Source: Magnolia sinica (taxonomy: Eukaryota; Streptophyta; Magnoliopsida; Magnoliales; Magnoliaceae). From it: 64,000 nucleotides of DNA. Below, piece after piece: positions 23,625-36,309 of this stretch. The DNA is taken from assembly GCF_029962835.1 (NCBI RefSeq), contig NC_080577.1, forward strand, positions 31,168,501 to 31,232,500, read 5' to 3'. Under the pieces are notes generated by a model that was given only the letters and a program-made list of their open reading frames with translations, was not told the DNA's origin and did no database searches. The first letter of the stretch is position 1. The number at the start of each line of letters is the position of its first letter. The position numbers and the translations under genes are program-made.

Positions 23625-23930
23625 AACTAATGGCTGAGAACTCAGACGGCCAGTTTGGATCACCGTACACGTGCAGCGTGTGAATCTGCTCCAACGTGCC
23701 GTATTGGCTGTTCAACAGCAATAGAAAATGGGCGTACCTCAATTATCGTGATCTATTATCTGCAGCGACAAATACCGAGTTTTCGAGTTCAGTAAAAAAG
23801 TGCTGCCGCAATCTTTAGCTGATCTTAGCAAACATAAAAGAAATGTTCGATCAAGATCACGTGTTTGGATTTTTTTATTTTTTATTTTTGTAAAGAAGAT
23901 TTGATTATAAGAGCATTTATACATTGAACG

Positions 23931-24402
23931 CCAGACCCGGATACAGCTACGTGGACCACCTCGATCTATGCGTTGTACATCTTCACTATCTCTCCATTTT
24001 TTAAGATCATTATACCGCATGTGCTGGAAATGAAGCAGATCCAAATCTACGTGGAGTACCACATCATAAAAAACAATGGTTAATGACCATTAAAAACTTC
24101 CCGTGGACCACAAAAGTTTTGAATCAAGTTGATATTTGTGTTTTCCTTTTATCCAGGTATATGTGACCTTATCAACAAGTTGGATGGAAAATAAATATTA
24201 TGGCGGATCCTAGGAAGTTTTAGTGGCGGGCATTCAGTGACCACTATTTCCTTTAGTTTGGTTCACTTCAGATTTGGTTATGATTCATTTTTGGGCCCCA
24301 ATCATAAAATGATCAGAAGAAAAAGCGCATGGATATACAATTCATACATCGAGGTGAGCCTAACTGTCAGGGTCCCACCCACATCACTGGATCCTGGGCC
24401 AC
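23931..24402. mobile_element. MITE-like palindromic element M3
   Basis: The left end ACCCGGATACAGC and the right-end complement CCCAGGATCCAG are imperfect inverted repeats. Inside, CACCTCGATCTATG on the left mirrors CATACATCGAGGTG on the right, followed by the shared core (ATCCAAATCTACGTGG, TTTTATCCAGG, TATGTGACCTTATCAACAAG). There is no ORF and no clear target duplication. Confidence 0.6.
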
Positions 24403-24470
24403 AGCTGAGTTGCGTCCCCATACATTAGTAAACCACCCACACCAATAAACCCATGGGCGCCAATTTCCCT

Positions 24471-24839
24471 GTGACTCTAAGCTTGCTGGGGCCGGTGCGA
24501 TGTACATTTGACATCTATTCAATCCATCGGTGGGGATGAAACGGCCACTGTGAAAACTTTACTGGGGCCACCAGGATGTTTATATGCCAGCCAACCCATT
24601 CGGAAGGTGATTCCCACCCGGTTGAAGGCAAAACACAAATATTAGCCTGATCCAAAACTTATGTGCCCTTTAGAAGTTAAATAGTAGGCATTTCATCCCC
24701 ATTGTTTCCTGTGGTATGACCCACTTGAGTTTTTAATGTTCTTAATTTTTGGGCTCACGTGGTAACATGAGCCTGTGAAAATGACTGATGGACTGATATA
24801 ACACTAACAAAACAACCGTCCTGTGCAGCTTAGAGTCAC
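24471..24839. mobile_element. MITE-like palindromic element M4
   Basis: The inverted termini GTGACTCTAAGCTTGC at 24471 and GCAGCTTAGAGTCAC ending at 24839 enclose a 369-bp variant of the common core (GGTGATTCCCACCC, GAAGGCAAAACACAAATATT, TTATGTGCCC). The flanks TTTCCCT and TCTCCCT are similar but not a clean duplication. Confidence 0.68.
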
Positions 24840-26062
24840 GAAGTCTCCCTATGACCGAGGTCAACTGAAATTAGTATCCACACCCACGCGTATAATAGTG
24901 TGGATGACATTAGCAATGGCCCAAAAAAAATAAAAAAAATAAATAAATAATTGCGACGTCAGTGTCAATCTAAGCCCAATCTAATTTTATTTGGGGCAAA
25001 AAGTTTGTCCTAGAAAACCAATGTAACCTGAATTCACTGATTATGAGGATGTGACAATGATAATCTCAGTTATAAACCATGATGATTAGGTATCGTTAGT
25101 GAAAATTTTGTTGCATTATAGTTAATAGATGGTGTTATCTTAAACATATATGAATATAACTTAAGTGGAGGAATGATTCCTCTTCTTATTCTTGGGAGAG
25201 ATTGGACATAATCATCGAGAAAGAGAGTGTTGCTGTCTATAGATCTCCGTACCTGAATATAATGACTATCATAGGTTTTATGACCAAAACCATAGTCATC
25301 ACATGATAAAAGGTATAGTCATCTGATGTGAGGGGGCTAACTTGAGTCAAGATAGTCAATCTTCAACATCATGATTGACTCAGTTGTGTATTATAGATAC
25401 ATGATTTTGTTGGACTCAACGGGCACTTGTATTGGTGGACCACGAGCAAGTCATTAGTCTGAGTGCCCATTTGCCTAGACTATGATTAGATTTGAGGATA
25501 CATTGGTATTTGATTAATCCTTACACATAAGGATATGTGAAGATTAGGATCTTGGTTGTCTGTGCTTTGGCCCTGTGTATGAGAGTATTGTGTGGTCAAT
25601 AAAAGTCTGTGTATGCTGAGTGCATCTTAGGGCCCATTGATCCTTACATAGGCCAATGAGGGATCCATTAATTTCATGAGAACGTGCATATGGCAGAGAT
25701 CAGATAGACCAGAGGCTCGTCAAGTGGTTTTTTGCTGAGCCCAATACTTAAATGGTTTTAAATGACTTTACAAATATTTTTAACCGTTAAAGTTTTTAAT
25801 CATTAAAATAATTTTAATCACACTTAATGACATATGATGATCCATCAATTGACCAATATGGGTATAAGGTCTTTGGTAAATGGTCCTGACAATGAAAGGA
25901 TTTGATTAAAAGATACATATATGATTAAGGCAGGTTCATAGGATTCCAATGATGTGGGGCATATAGAACACAATAGGAAAGTGAAACACCATAATTGGCA
26001 CACCCTTGTGATAATCCTTATGTGCATTGATGGTGGACTATAAGATCTGAAAATTGTCTAAA
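24840..26062. other. Gene-free interval
   Basis: I see no gene, tandem array or transposon terminus in this stretch. It is moderately AT-rich non-coding DNA to the left of the copia element, with a short A-rich stretch near 24925-24950. Confidence 0.5.
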
Positions 26063-26113
26063 TGTTGGTACTTAGTACACCAACATCACAAAAGATATAT
26101 GGAGAAGAAGAAA

Positions 26114-26173
<60 letters not shown>

Positions 26174-26289
26174 CAATGCTTATGGGGTTTCACATCCCTC
26201 TACCTTTTATTTCATAAGAAAGAAAGAAATGCTCTGGGCCAGGGCCCATAACGGCTAACCCACACACACAATCACAGAGGTTTTCAACA
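26063..26289 (-). mobile_element. 3' LTR of a Ty1/copia element
   Basis: On the minus strand the block begins TGTTGAAAACCTCTGTG immediately after a purine tract (GGTGGAGTGT side; complement CTTAAGGGGGAG at about 26290-26301) and ends CCAACA at 26063. A purine tract next to TGTTG is the usual 3' end of plant copia elements, and copia RNase H coding lies just beyond it. The LTR is short (about 227 bp) and holds the AG microsatellite. The partner 5' LTR is not in the window. Confidence 0.65.
26119..26170. repeat. AG microsatellite (26 units)
   Basis: An uninterrupted AG run of about 52 bp inside the copia LTR. Confidence 0.95.
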
Positions 26290-26306
26290 CTCCCCCTTAA
26301 GGTGGA

Positions 26307-26941
26307 GTGTATACATTGATTATGCCTAGCTTGCTACATATTTCAGAAATTTATGCACGTGGGAGCCCATTGGTAAAGATATCAACAAACTGATCCTTAG
26401 ATGGTACATGCTCCATTATAATCTCCTTCAATGCTTCTTTCTCGTGAATGAAGTGACAATCCACTTCAATGTACTTTGTCCTCTCATAGGTTATTGGATT
26501 CGTGCCAATCTGTGTAGCAGCCTGATTATTATAGCATAAGATCATTGGTGTCTTATTGAACACTTTAAATTCCTGCAGAATGGACCTAATCCAGATGAGT
26601 TTATGATCACATACGACGTGCCCCATAACATGATATTTTCTTCCACTGAACTTGACCTTCCACAATACTCTACTTTTTGCTCTTCCATGTCAAGAGGTTC
26701 CCTCCCACAAAGGTACAATAGATTGAGGTCAATCATCAGTCAGTCATGAATCTAACTTAGTTTGCGTAGATATAAGCTTTGATTGTAAGATGTCCATAAA
26801 TGAGGCCTTGCCCAGGAGCACCTTTCAAGAAGTGTAATATCCTCAGTACGACCTCCCAGTCGGTTGTATGGGGTTGCATGAATCAGTGAACCATTCCAAC
26901 TACAAAAGAGATGTTTAGACAGTTGATTGTAAGGTATATAA
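26307..26941 (-). pseudogene. Ty1/copia RNase H end of pol, separated from its RT by an insertion
   Basis: The open stretch 26351-26665 encodes a copia RNase H C-terminus: MILCYNNQAATQIGTNPI, then ERTKYIEVDCHFIHEKEAL, then HVPSKDQFVDIFTNGL. Upstream (toward 26941) the frame is broken, but the text starts YLTINCLNISFVVG, the direct continuation of the RT segment that stops at 34802. The F2a solo LTR therefore sits exactly within the RT/RNase H junction. Stops and frameshifts show it is dead. Confidence 0.85.
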
Positions 26942-28562
26942 TGTGACACCCCGTACTTTTTAGTACTCGGGTGTTACCATTTAAATCAAACCTAGCATGA
27001 ATGTACAATAAAATGCACGTAACTTATAAGTTACACCACGCTTAATTACTCATGATCCACCCTTGGATGACCCCTTATGTCTCAATATAGGATTACATCG
27101 GCACTAACCAGTTGACCCACGATCCAAATCCAGTTGTTGAGGCATGTAATATCGCACCTAAACACCTCGATATTAGCATATAAACTCAATTGTACATTAA
27201 TTTAACCATCAAGAATAGTTTTCATCCATCGATTAGACCATCCATCCATTACATTTCAAGATGGACCATCACATCATCTCAAAACTCACATTTCTAAAGT
27301 CATGATTACGAAGAGACATTAGACAATGCTTAACTAAGCCAACGGAACCATACATGAGATCTTACTCATTAAATCTACCGTTCATCATGTCCACTACATC
27401 TGGTGGAATGATCCACCACTTGAACGTACTAATTTAGGGATTGAATCAATCTCTAAAGTCCACTTAGATTTCTACTAGGACCATTCGGATTGCCAACAAA
27501 TGATTGAGAAAAGATCTGACCGTCAAATCTCTAATGATCGTCGAATATCGTCATTTAGATATATAATCCCATTGATGTGGCCCACCCGAGTTTCTGATTT
27601 CCATCATATTTAGTCAGATAGTCATATCATGAACCTAGAACCCATTGGACAAAGTAGATTTCCCAAAACATAAATGTGGGCCCCACTTCTAGACCTGTGC
27701 GTGTGCACAAAACGCACACACCCGCGGTGCACTGGAATGTGCAACCAATCAAACGGGCGTTGACCCGAGCAAGACCCGAAAAGGGGAGTGTATCTCCCTA
27801 TTTTCCTGCTCGAATCCATTTTAAATGGACAAGGGCCACTGCAATGGCTAGTGGCCCACCATCATGATCATTCTAAATGATCCGAACTGTCCATCTGATT
27901 CAGAGAATGGATCCCACCAAAACCCTGGTTGTTCCACTCATTGAAACTCGTCGGTGTACGCACATCTTAAGACGCAAGCAGAATGTACTAGGAGATTTTT
28001 TTCCAAAAATAGAAAACTGATCTCCTCCTGCCACGCTGAAAACCACAGCAGAAGTCTTTACGCAATCCCAGCCTTCCATTCTGGTGCATCTCAACCATTC
28101 ATTCATTTCGCTTTTAGGGTTTCCATAGCTGTAAAAGTGGTGGAAAGAATATTCCTTTGTATGCTACTAACACAATCCTAGTTGTCCTTTTGTTTCTAGA
28201 AAGCCTTTAGGAGCATCCTAGTCGTCCAGTCCAGGGCTCCTTAAAGCCTCGTCAGTGGCAATCGCAAATTCTAATGAGAGGACTCGATATCGCGTGAAAA
28301 TTGTCGCAACATCAAATTGTGCTAACCAACATGATTTTCATCTTGATTGTCCAAGTGATGGGTCCCACAGTGATCACTGGACCCATCCAGACCATCCAAA
28401 TGCCTCAGATCATGGGATAAACCCCTCGTCCAAAATCCACCATGGATGACCGTGTCATCTTCACTAACAGCCGAGAAAACCCATCACACTTTAGTGGGGC
28501 CTGTTTCTAGATCAGAGACGATCATACAATGGGCCGAGAGACCAGTATCTATCCATCCAGTC

Positions 28563-29041
28563 TGTGAGACCTGTATTCTAGTTCGTACCGTTTCGTATAC
28601 TCCCACGATCCTTCCGGTTGAATTCCGGCAACCATCGACTTTTATCCGATGTCTGCCCGTAATCCTAAGCTGAGTCCTGTAAACCGGAGTTGGCTCGACC
28701 CGAAACTTGTACCCTAGCGACCGCGCCGTCGCCACGGTTCCAATGCCGCATCTCACGTGCCGATGTGATACCTAGGCCAGAAGATGTAGCCCCGCGTTCA
28801 TTCCAAAGAAACGCCGTGCGTTGCAAATTCTGAGAGAATCTCTACAACATGTCCCATCAATCAATCAATTAATCAAGTCAAGTACACTCCATACGACAAG
28901 TACAAGCAACCCATCCCTTTCCCTTTCCCAAAGTCAATTCTCTCTCTTCACCCATCCCTCTTTCACCTAAATTTCAAACAAGCCCATACCCTAACCATCG
29001 CCTCCTTACAACAACCACTCCATCCATCCCTTTTATCCATC

Positions 29042-29078
<37 letters not shown>

Positions 29079-30748
29079 CTATCTTTACTCTCCAACCCCA
29101 AGAGCAACACCTAACGTTCAAGCTCTCTCTCCCAAATCCAAGTGTGGCCCACTTTCCCACTCTCTCATCTCCCATCTCAACCATTCATTCATCATTTACC
29201 TCCATCAAAATTGAAGATAAGGAGCATAAAAGTCCAAGGGATCGAGGAGGAGTGCAATAGGTGGGTGATCCACCATTGATTTCAATTTTAGGGCCCACTT
29301 GTTGTGGGACCCACATTGATATATGCAATGTAGAGAGGGGCTCATAGTGGTGGGGTCCCTCTATCTCACCGTTTCTCTCTCTCTCTCTCTTGTATGGATG
29401 ATGGTGCGTTTGTGTGTGGCCCACCATGAAGTATATATTTTATCCATGCCAACCACCTTCGTGGGACTCACCTGACGGTTGTGTTGGATCTACATCATCC
29501 AGCCCGTTACCAGGCCTGGATAGAAGGAAAAACACAAATATTAGATCGATCCAAATAGGTGGACCATGACCATGTGGGACCCACCATGATGCCTGTGTTG
29601 TACCCGTCCGTCTAGCGTCCCTGGATCCCGAACGTGGCCTCCATAGAAGTGTGATTTGGCAGTGGAGTGTAATGTCCTGCAAATTAAAAAAAAAAAGAAG
29701 AAAGAAAGAAAAAAAAATGTATATATTATAATATAATATATATCATTATATATATATGTTGGTGGGCCCTAAGTGGGACCCACCTTTATCATGACGTCTC
29801 CACCGTCCAGATGGATATGGATAGTGGGAATGGGCAGCCCTTTGCCACCGTACATATATATATATATATATATATGATATATACTATTATATTATATAAT
29901 ATATAATATATTAATAATATTAAATGGGTGGGCCACTGCTACGTAGGACCCACCCTCTGTCAGCTTCTGTACGTGGGAGTAAACCCACACTGTCCATTTA
30001 TCTGGTGGACCCACCGTCACTGGACGGCGAGGGGTCTCACGAGGCGTAGGGGTCCACACGTGTGGACCACACGTGATGTATGGGTTTAATCTATATTGTC
30101 TGTAGGATGGGACAGTGGGCCCCTTTGATGCATGCATTTTATACCATGTCGTCCATCCATCTGACGTGCACACGACCCCAGCATGATGCATGTGTTGTAC
30201 CTCTACTGTCCATCCATCATGACCATCCATTAACTGGTGTGCCATGCCAGGTACGGCCTCACCATGATGCATGTGCTTTATCCATACCGTCTATCCATTT
30301 GGCAAGCTTGTCTCCAGGCTCGAGACTAAAAATAAGGCAGATCTAATATAAAGTGGACCACACTATAGAAAATAGTGGGATGAACGTCCACCATTGAAGA
30401 CCCCTTTGGGTTATAGGGTCCTGGTCCTGGACCAATGTGATATTTGTTTTTCCCTCTATATCCAGGTCTTTGGGACCTTATGAATAGTATGGGTGGAAAA
30501 TAAATGGTATGGTGGGCCCTCTAAAATTTTAACTATGGAAATCATTATCACCACTGTTAGATGTGGTATGGTCCGGTTGATCTTTTGATATGATTCATTT
30601 TTTTATATATGATACTCTATATTGATCTCTAAAAAGTAGATGAATTGTGTTGTAATTGGCCCATTCGACTTGGCCTATTTGACTCGGCCCATTTGATTCG
30701 GCCCATTTGAATCGGTCTATTTGATTTGACTCATTTGATATGGCCTAA

Positions 30749-30830
<82 letters not shown>

Positions 30831-31890
30831 GGCCCTTGAGTGAGGCCCAATGTGATGCGGCCCACTTGATGTATATGAGGCCCATTTGATGATCCCAGAG
30901 TGGAACCATACTGATATGTGGACTTATTGAGCAAGAGTTGCATACTCATTCATTCACTCATTCACTATCCACTAGGGCTGGTGGTGTGCAACTATTTGTT
31001 ACGTGTACCTTCGCAATGACCAAGATTTCAGTTGGGGCGCGCGACTAACCTGAGATTAGGAGTTTACCACATTGAATCTGACTATCCAAATTTAAGTATG
31101 GGACTGATTTGGATAGAAGTCCCTTGTGATGGATCCTATAGCCTATGATATTACGTACTATCATCTCGACTTCAGTCCAGCTTGGTCATTTCATTGGTAC
31201 CGCATATTATATTGCATCCGCAGTACTTAGCATTTTGGGTTACTATGTTTCTGCACTTATATGGCTTAGACGGACTTAGCAGGATTTACATATTGCATTG
31301 TACCCTCAGCATCTAATATTTAGCCCTCTTTGACTCATTTGTATAACTGATCTGTATTGCATACTCTGATATTGTATGATTCGTGGACTTACCAGTATAT
31401 TTTCGCTTACTCTTATATCGTATCTTGTCAGTATTTTCATTTATCACATTGTATGATTTATGACATTGTATTGCATACTTGGCACTTATCTTGTGCATGC
31501 ACTTTCATTACCCTCTAAACTTTATATAAGCTTATGCACGATAGATGGGTGCAGGTAGCGTTAGGTTGCAGCAGTGTTGATCTTGGAGCATGCAGCAGAC
31601 TTTTCGAGCTTTGACTTTGATATATGTATTTCCCTTTCAGTACTGTATTCAAATGTTTATATTAGTGGATATGTGATGATGATGTTGCCTTTGTGATTTG
31701 GGTAAACTTATGGTTATGCTTATTACAAGATAAATGTACGTTGAAAAAAAAATCCTCCTTGTAGGATCCTAAGATCGAAATCTAGCGTATAGGTGTTAGG
31801 AGTTAAGAATGGGGTACTACGGAGGCTGTTGGCACCGGATTCGGCGATTGAAAATTTTGTGAGCACAATTTTCGAGTTTGGGGCGTGACA
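28563..31890 (+). mobile_element. Solo LTR, family F1, copy B (3.33 kb), nested in F2a
   Basis: It starts TGTGAGACCTGTATTC and ends GGGGCGTGACA, matching the ends of copy A. The flanking 5-mers CAGTC (28558-28562) and TAGTC (31891-31895) match at four of five bases. Order and sequence follow copy A: rhyming start block, TC microsatellite near 29043-29075, repeated GTGGGACCCACC blocks, then a tail 30897-31890 very like A 5005-6093. It lacks A's minisatellite and an adjacent block of about 600 bp, and instead has an AT run. There is no coding. Confidence 0.82.
30751..30826. repeat. AT microsatellite (38 units) in F1 copy B
   Basis: A pure AT dinucleotide run next to GGCCCATTTGA repeats, in the same part of the LTR where copies A and C hold different tandem arrays. 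Confidence 0.95.
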
Positions 31891-34801
31891 TAGTCCGATT
31901 ATAGCCATGCAGTCAGAACTCTCGTATTTGATTAACGAACGTGATTAAATCATCGAGTTTGTTGATGGTGTAACTAATCTTTTAATTAGTTACTTTGAAC
32001 CCTCTAGACTGAAGTTAATAGAGCCTTTAAAAAGGCTGCTTTTAGGGCATTCTTTCCGAAAATGGAAAGATAGAGAGAGAGAGAGAGAAAGCGTCGCTTC
32101 TATTGCCGCACCCAATGGAGTCGACTTGGTTCGAGTCGCGGCCGAGTCCAGATTTTGTCTGGATAAATGGTGAGAGTGAGAGAGAAATAGAGGAGTAGAA
32201 AGGAAGAAGGAATAATAGAAGAGAGGATTGGAGCACAGCTGCTCGCTGCCACACCATCAGTCCACTATAACGGGCTCTCTGAATTTGTCTGAGTTTACTG
32301 CCGAGTTAAGCCAAGAGTTGGGAATAAGTCCAGATCCTCTCTGGTCGAACAGTGAGAGAAAGAAAGATAAAGGAAGGGAAGGACAGAGGGAAAGGCGAGA
32401 GAGAATAGGAGTATTGAGTGAGGGCTGCTATTGAGTCGATTTCATAACTCACTAATCCGAGTTGTCGGGGAGTCATGGGTTGGATCTAAGCCTGGATCTG
32501 GTCCGAGTGCTGCTGAAATTCCTGTAGAGAGAGGGAGAGAGAAAGGATGAAGAGGAAGAAGAAGGAGATGGGGAGAGTTGTAGTTTATTGGGTCGGATCG
32601 GGTTTGACTTGGTAATTTGACAAGTTCTATCGAGTCAATAGCCAAGTGGACTTGTTCTGTCCACTATAGGATGTGGACTGGGTAGGGCTTCAAGCTCAGA
32701 ACCAGTTGTATCAAAAAGGGTTTACATCACTAGTTGAACTCGGTTCCAAAATGAGTTTGTTTGGTTTTAGACCTGCTAAGTTGACTCAGTGAGTCGATCC
32801 ACTATTACAGTGATGAGTCTAGCCAGGCGTGGGTTGAGTTTCAGTCCAGCTTGGCCAGCATTGTTGTAGAAAAAGTCGGGTTGAAGAATTTGACTTGGTT
32901 TGAAGTCGAGTCGCACCACAACTCACATAAGTAAGTTGATTTTAGAGTTTTAACTTAAAAATTCAATATAGTAATCATTTAACTATGCTATTCTTATATT
33001 GGAATTCAAAACATCTTCTTTAGGTCATAGATTCATACTTAGCTTCTATATTATTTAAATCTTTAAGTGCAATCTTAGGAAATGATGTGGTGTTCTAACT
33101 GAACGAATAGTATAAATTGCACTAGGATTGGATTCGTGAACATGTGCAACCAATTCCAACAACACGAGAAGTCAATTCGACTCTTGAAAGGTGTGGATTA
33201 CCTTCAAGCTTTTCTACATCATAATAATTATCTTAGTTTATTTATTCCATTAATTGCTTAATTTATTATTTAGTAAAAATGATGATAAATTCTAGTTTAT
33301 GTTTGAGTGAATTCTTCCTAAATGATTAATCATTGGAGTTACATTCAAGCATCTGAGCATGCTATAGATCACGATTATCTCTATCCTGGTTTAAATGAAA
33401 CATTTTATATGGATAAGTGTATTAAAATTGTTGTGGCTTGTTTTACCATATGTGATTATTTGTTGATGTTTTAGGATATCCTCGGACTAGTGGCATATAG
33501 TGTAATGGACTAATTGAGATCATGTCGTGGACTTACCATTTTGTGGATCACTTATGCCTTTATGCCTTTTTGGTGACAATCCCTTTCTATCGCATCCTTG
33601 AATGGACTGATTGCCTTATATGGCTTTGATTGACTATTTGCCCTTTAACAGCTTTAATGGATTATTTTATACAACCTTATGATAGTAAGTTTCACTTGTT
33701 GGACTATGATTGGCGACTAGTTGAAGAGCTTATCCATAAAACATTATATTTGATAGTCTCATGAGCCAGAGATGGTGGAATGAGACACTATACCTGAGCT
33801 ATTAGCCTATGCTGGGTGACAAACCCCTCATAGTGACCTTTGAGCTTCCTTAACATGATTGTTTGAAATTGGAATAATAATGGTTAGGCTAATCATGCAT
33901 TTTCATGGCATGCGGACTTTACCGGGTGGTTGATGTAAGACACGAGGGTTTTCTTGGATCACTATGGGCTGTACCATACAGTATTTTATCGGGTGATCTT
34001 AAATTATTATTTCGTGCATTCAAACCACTATAGGTGTCCTTGTTATATGTACTTTTTCGGGTGCCTAGTCCACCCTAGGGCATACCTTTGAGTACTTTTC
34101 CGGGAGACTAGTCCACTTTGGGTATCCTCGTTGCATGATCTTTTCCGGGTGGCTAGTTCTCCTTAGGGCGTACCTTTGAGTACTTTTTTGGGTGGCTAGT
34201 TCTCCTTAAGTGACTTTTTACCAGCTGGATGTGCATCCCCAGGTCTGTGAGCATATGCATACATCCATGCATTTAAATAAGATTACTTCTGTGAAATTTA
34301 TTTAATGAATGTGTATTTGATGAACCTTATCTGATTACTATGATAATCATTGTGAAATATTTATCTTACAGTATTCTTGATAACTAAGCATAATTATCTT
34401 GATGACACAATAAATCTTAGGGGTTATACTTCATTGGGATAGCCATTGATGTTATCAAATCGTACTCAGTGTGTAGAAGACGTAGATATGGAATAGGAGA
34501 AGCTAGATGATCTTGCGACTCTCTATTCTTGACTTCATTTGTATTAAATTTGTACTGTCATGTTTTGCAAAACGTTAAGACATTGGTTTATATAAGTTTT
34601 TGGGGGTGATCGCTTGAAATATTTAGTTTTGTATATTTGGACTCCCTCTTATACTTGATTTATTTCTATTTCGCTAGTTTATTAACTTTGATAAGGAAGA
34701 AAAAGAATAGGTATGTGAAATGTGAGCCACCGTTAAAGGTTAATACTTGGGTTTTTGGAAAATGAGTAATGTACTCGGGTTCCGGGAACCAGGGTGTTAC
34801 A

Positions 34802-36309
34802 GATAAGCTTTCTTACCAATCTTCTATATTTTCCTAGATCTTTAAGAGGCTCTCATTGCTCGCCATCTAGTTTCACATTTGGATCTATAAGAGTATCATA
34901 AGGTCTACATCCCAATAAACTTGTCTTATTTAGAAGATCAAAAGTATATTTTCGTTGAGATGACATGTTATCAGATAATGGTTGTGCTACTTCAATTCCA
35001 TGGAAGACCTTAAGAGGCTTAAGGTCTTTTATTTGAAATTTCTTTTTAAGGTGCCTTTTGACTTTAATGATTCCATCATTATCATTACTGTAAATGACAA
35101 GATCGTTGAAATAAACTATTAAGATCACAACTTCCTTAGAAGATCAAAAGTATATTTTCGCTGAGATAACATGTTATCAAATAATGGTTGTGCTACTTCA
35201 ATTCCATGGAAGTCCTTAAGAGGCTTAAGGTCTTTTATTTGAAATTTCTTTTTAAGGTGCCTTTTGACTTTAATTATTTCATCATTATCACTATCGTAAA
35301 TGACAAGATCGTTAAAATAAACTATTAAGATCACAACTTCCTTTGAAGATCAAAAGTATATTTTCGCTGAGATAACATGTTATCAAATAATGGTTGTGCT
35401 ACTTCAATTCCATGGAAGTCCTTAAGTGGCTTAAAGTCTTTTATTTGAAATTTCTTTTTAAGGGCCTTTTGACTTTAATGATTCCATCATTATCACTACC
35501 GTAAATGACAAGATCGTTAAAATAAACTATTAAGATCACAACTTCCTTAGAACTATGCTTAATAAACACTGAATGACCAAGTTGGCACCAACAAAATCCA
35601 AAGTCTAATAGAGAGCCATTAAACTTTTCAAACCACATGAGGGGTAATTGCTTTATACCATAAATAATTTTCCTCAGCTTGTAAACCTTTTTTAGTGTTT
35701 CCCTAAGTGATGAAACCCAAAGGTCGCTCCATGTACGATTCTTTAGAGAGGTCATCATTGAGGAAATTATTCTTTACAGCAAGTTGATATAAAGGTCATG
35801 GCCTATTTGCTGCAATGGACTTCAAAACTCGAATCGAATTAAGTTTGACAACATGTGAGAATGTCTCGTTATAATCTATGCCTATTGTCTAGGTAAACCC
35901 TTTCACAACAAGGCATGCCTTGAGGTGCTCAACAGAGCTATTAGGCTAATATTTGATGGTGTAGACCCACATACATCCGACAGTCTGCTTTCCTAAAGGA
36001 AGTGGTGCCAAATGCTAGGTGTCAATGTGATGCATGGCCAAAATTTATTTGTTCATATCATGCCTCCAACTAGGAAGTGCAAGTGCATCTTAGAGCGAAT
36101 TAGGGACCACATCACGTAATAAGGCAAGAGACAAATTACACAAAAAAAAAAAAGGATTTAGGTGATAGTAAGAAACAAAATTGGAGATCGGGTGTAGAGT
36201 ACATGAAAAAAATACCTTTACGAAATGAATAGAAATATCCAAATTCAAAACATTAGTTAGAGTGGCGGGGGCCTCTGGTAGCGGTGGTGGTGATAGCTTG
36301 GGGTTAAAA
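34802..36309 (-). pseudogene. Ty1/copia reverse transcriptase region, decayed, with internal triplication
   Basis: Read on the minus strand from 36309, it gives copia pol text in order: HPISNFVSYYHLNP, LPLGKQTVGCMWVYTIKY, ACLVVKGFT, GIDYNETFSHVVKLNSIR, VYKLRKIIYGIKQLPLMWFE, VILIVYFNDLVIYG, FQIKDLKPLKDFHGIEVAQP, SQRKYTFDLL, and GKYRRLVRKLI at the insertion border. The catalytic box usually written YVDD is YFND here. Many stops and frame changes are present, and the palm segment is repeated three times. Integrase, gag and the 5' LTR are missing because F2b starts at 36310. Confidence 0.85.
34932..35549 (-). repeat. Threefold tandem repeat of a 206-bp RT segment
   Basis: Units start at 34932, 35138 and 35344 (each GAAGATCAAAAGTATATTTTCG on the plus strand, one base differing in places). 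Each encodes the YFND palm, the KDLKPLK...HGIEVAQP stretch and SQRKYTFDLL. The third unit has a 1-bp deletion. A length of 206 is not a multiple of three, so each junction shifts frame, meaning the triplication arose in, or produced, a dead element. Confidence 0.92.

Larger units (their letters stand above)
26942..34801 (+). mobile_element. Solo LTR, family F2, copy F2a (split by F1 copy B)
   Basis: It starts TGTGACACCCCGTAC at 26942 and ends AGGGTGTTACA at 34801. The two parts are 26942-28562 and 31891-34801, together about 4.53 kb, close to the LTR length implied by the F2 element at the right edge (about 4.5 kb). Flanking 5-mers are TATAA (26937-26941) and GATAA (34802-34806), a 4/5 match. 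The copia pol text resumes on each side, proving insertion. The interior includes AG-rich stretches (32065-32600), a block of about five 60-bp units (33905-34210) and no coding region. Confidence 0.82.
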
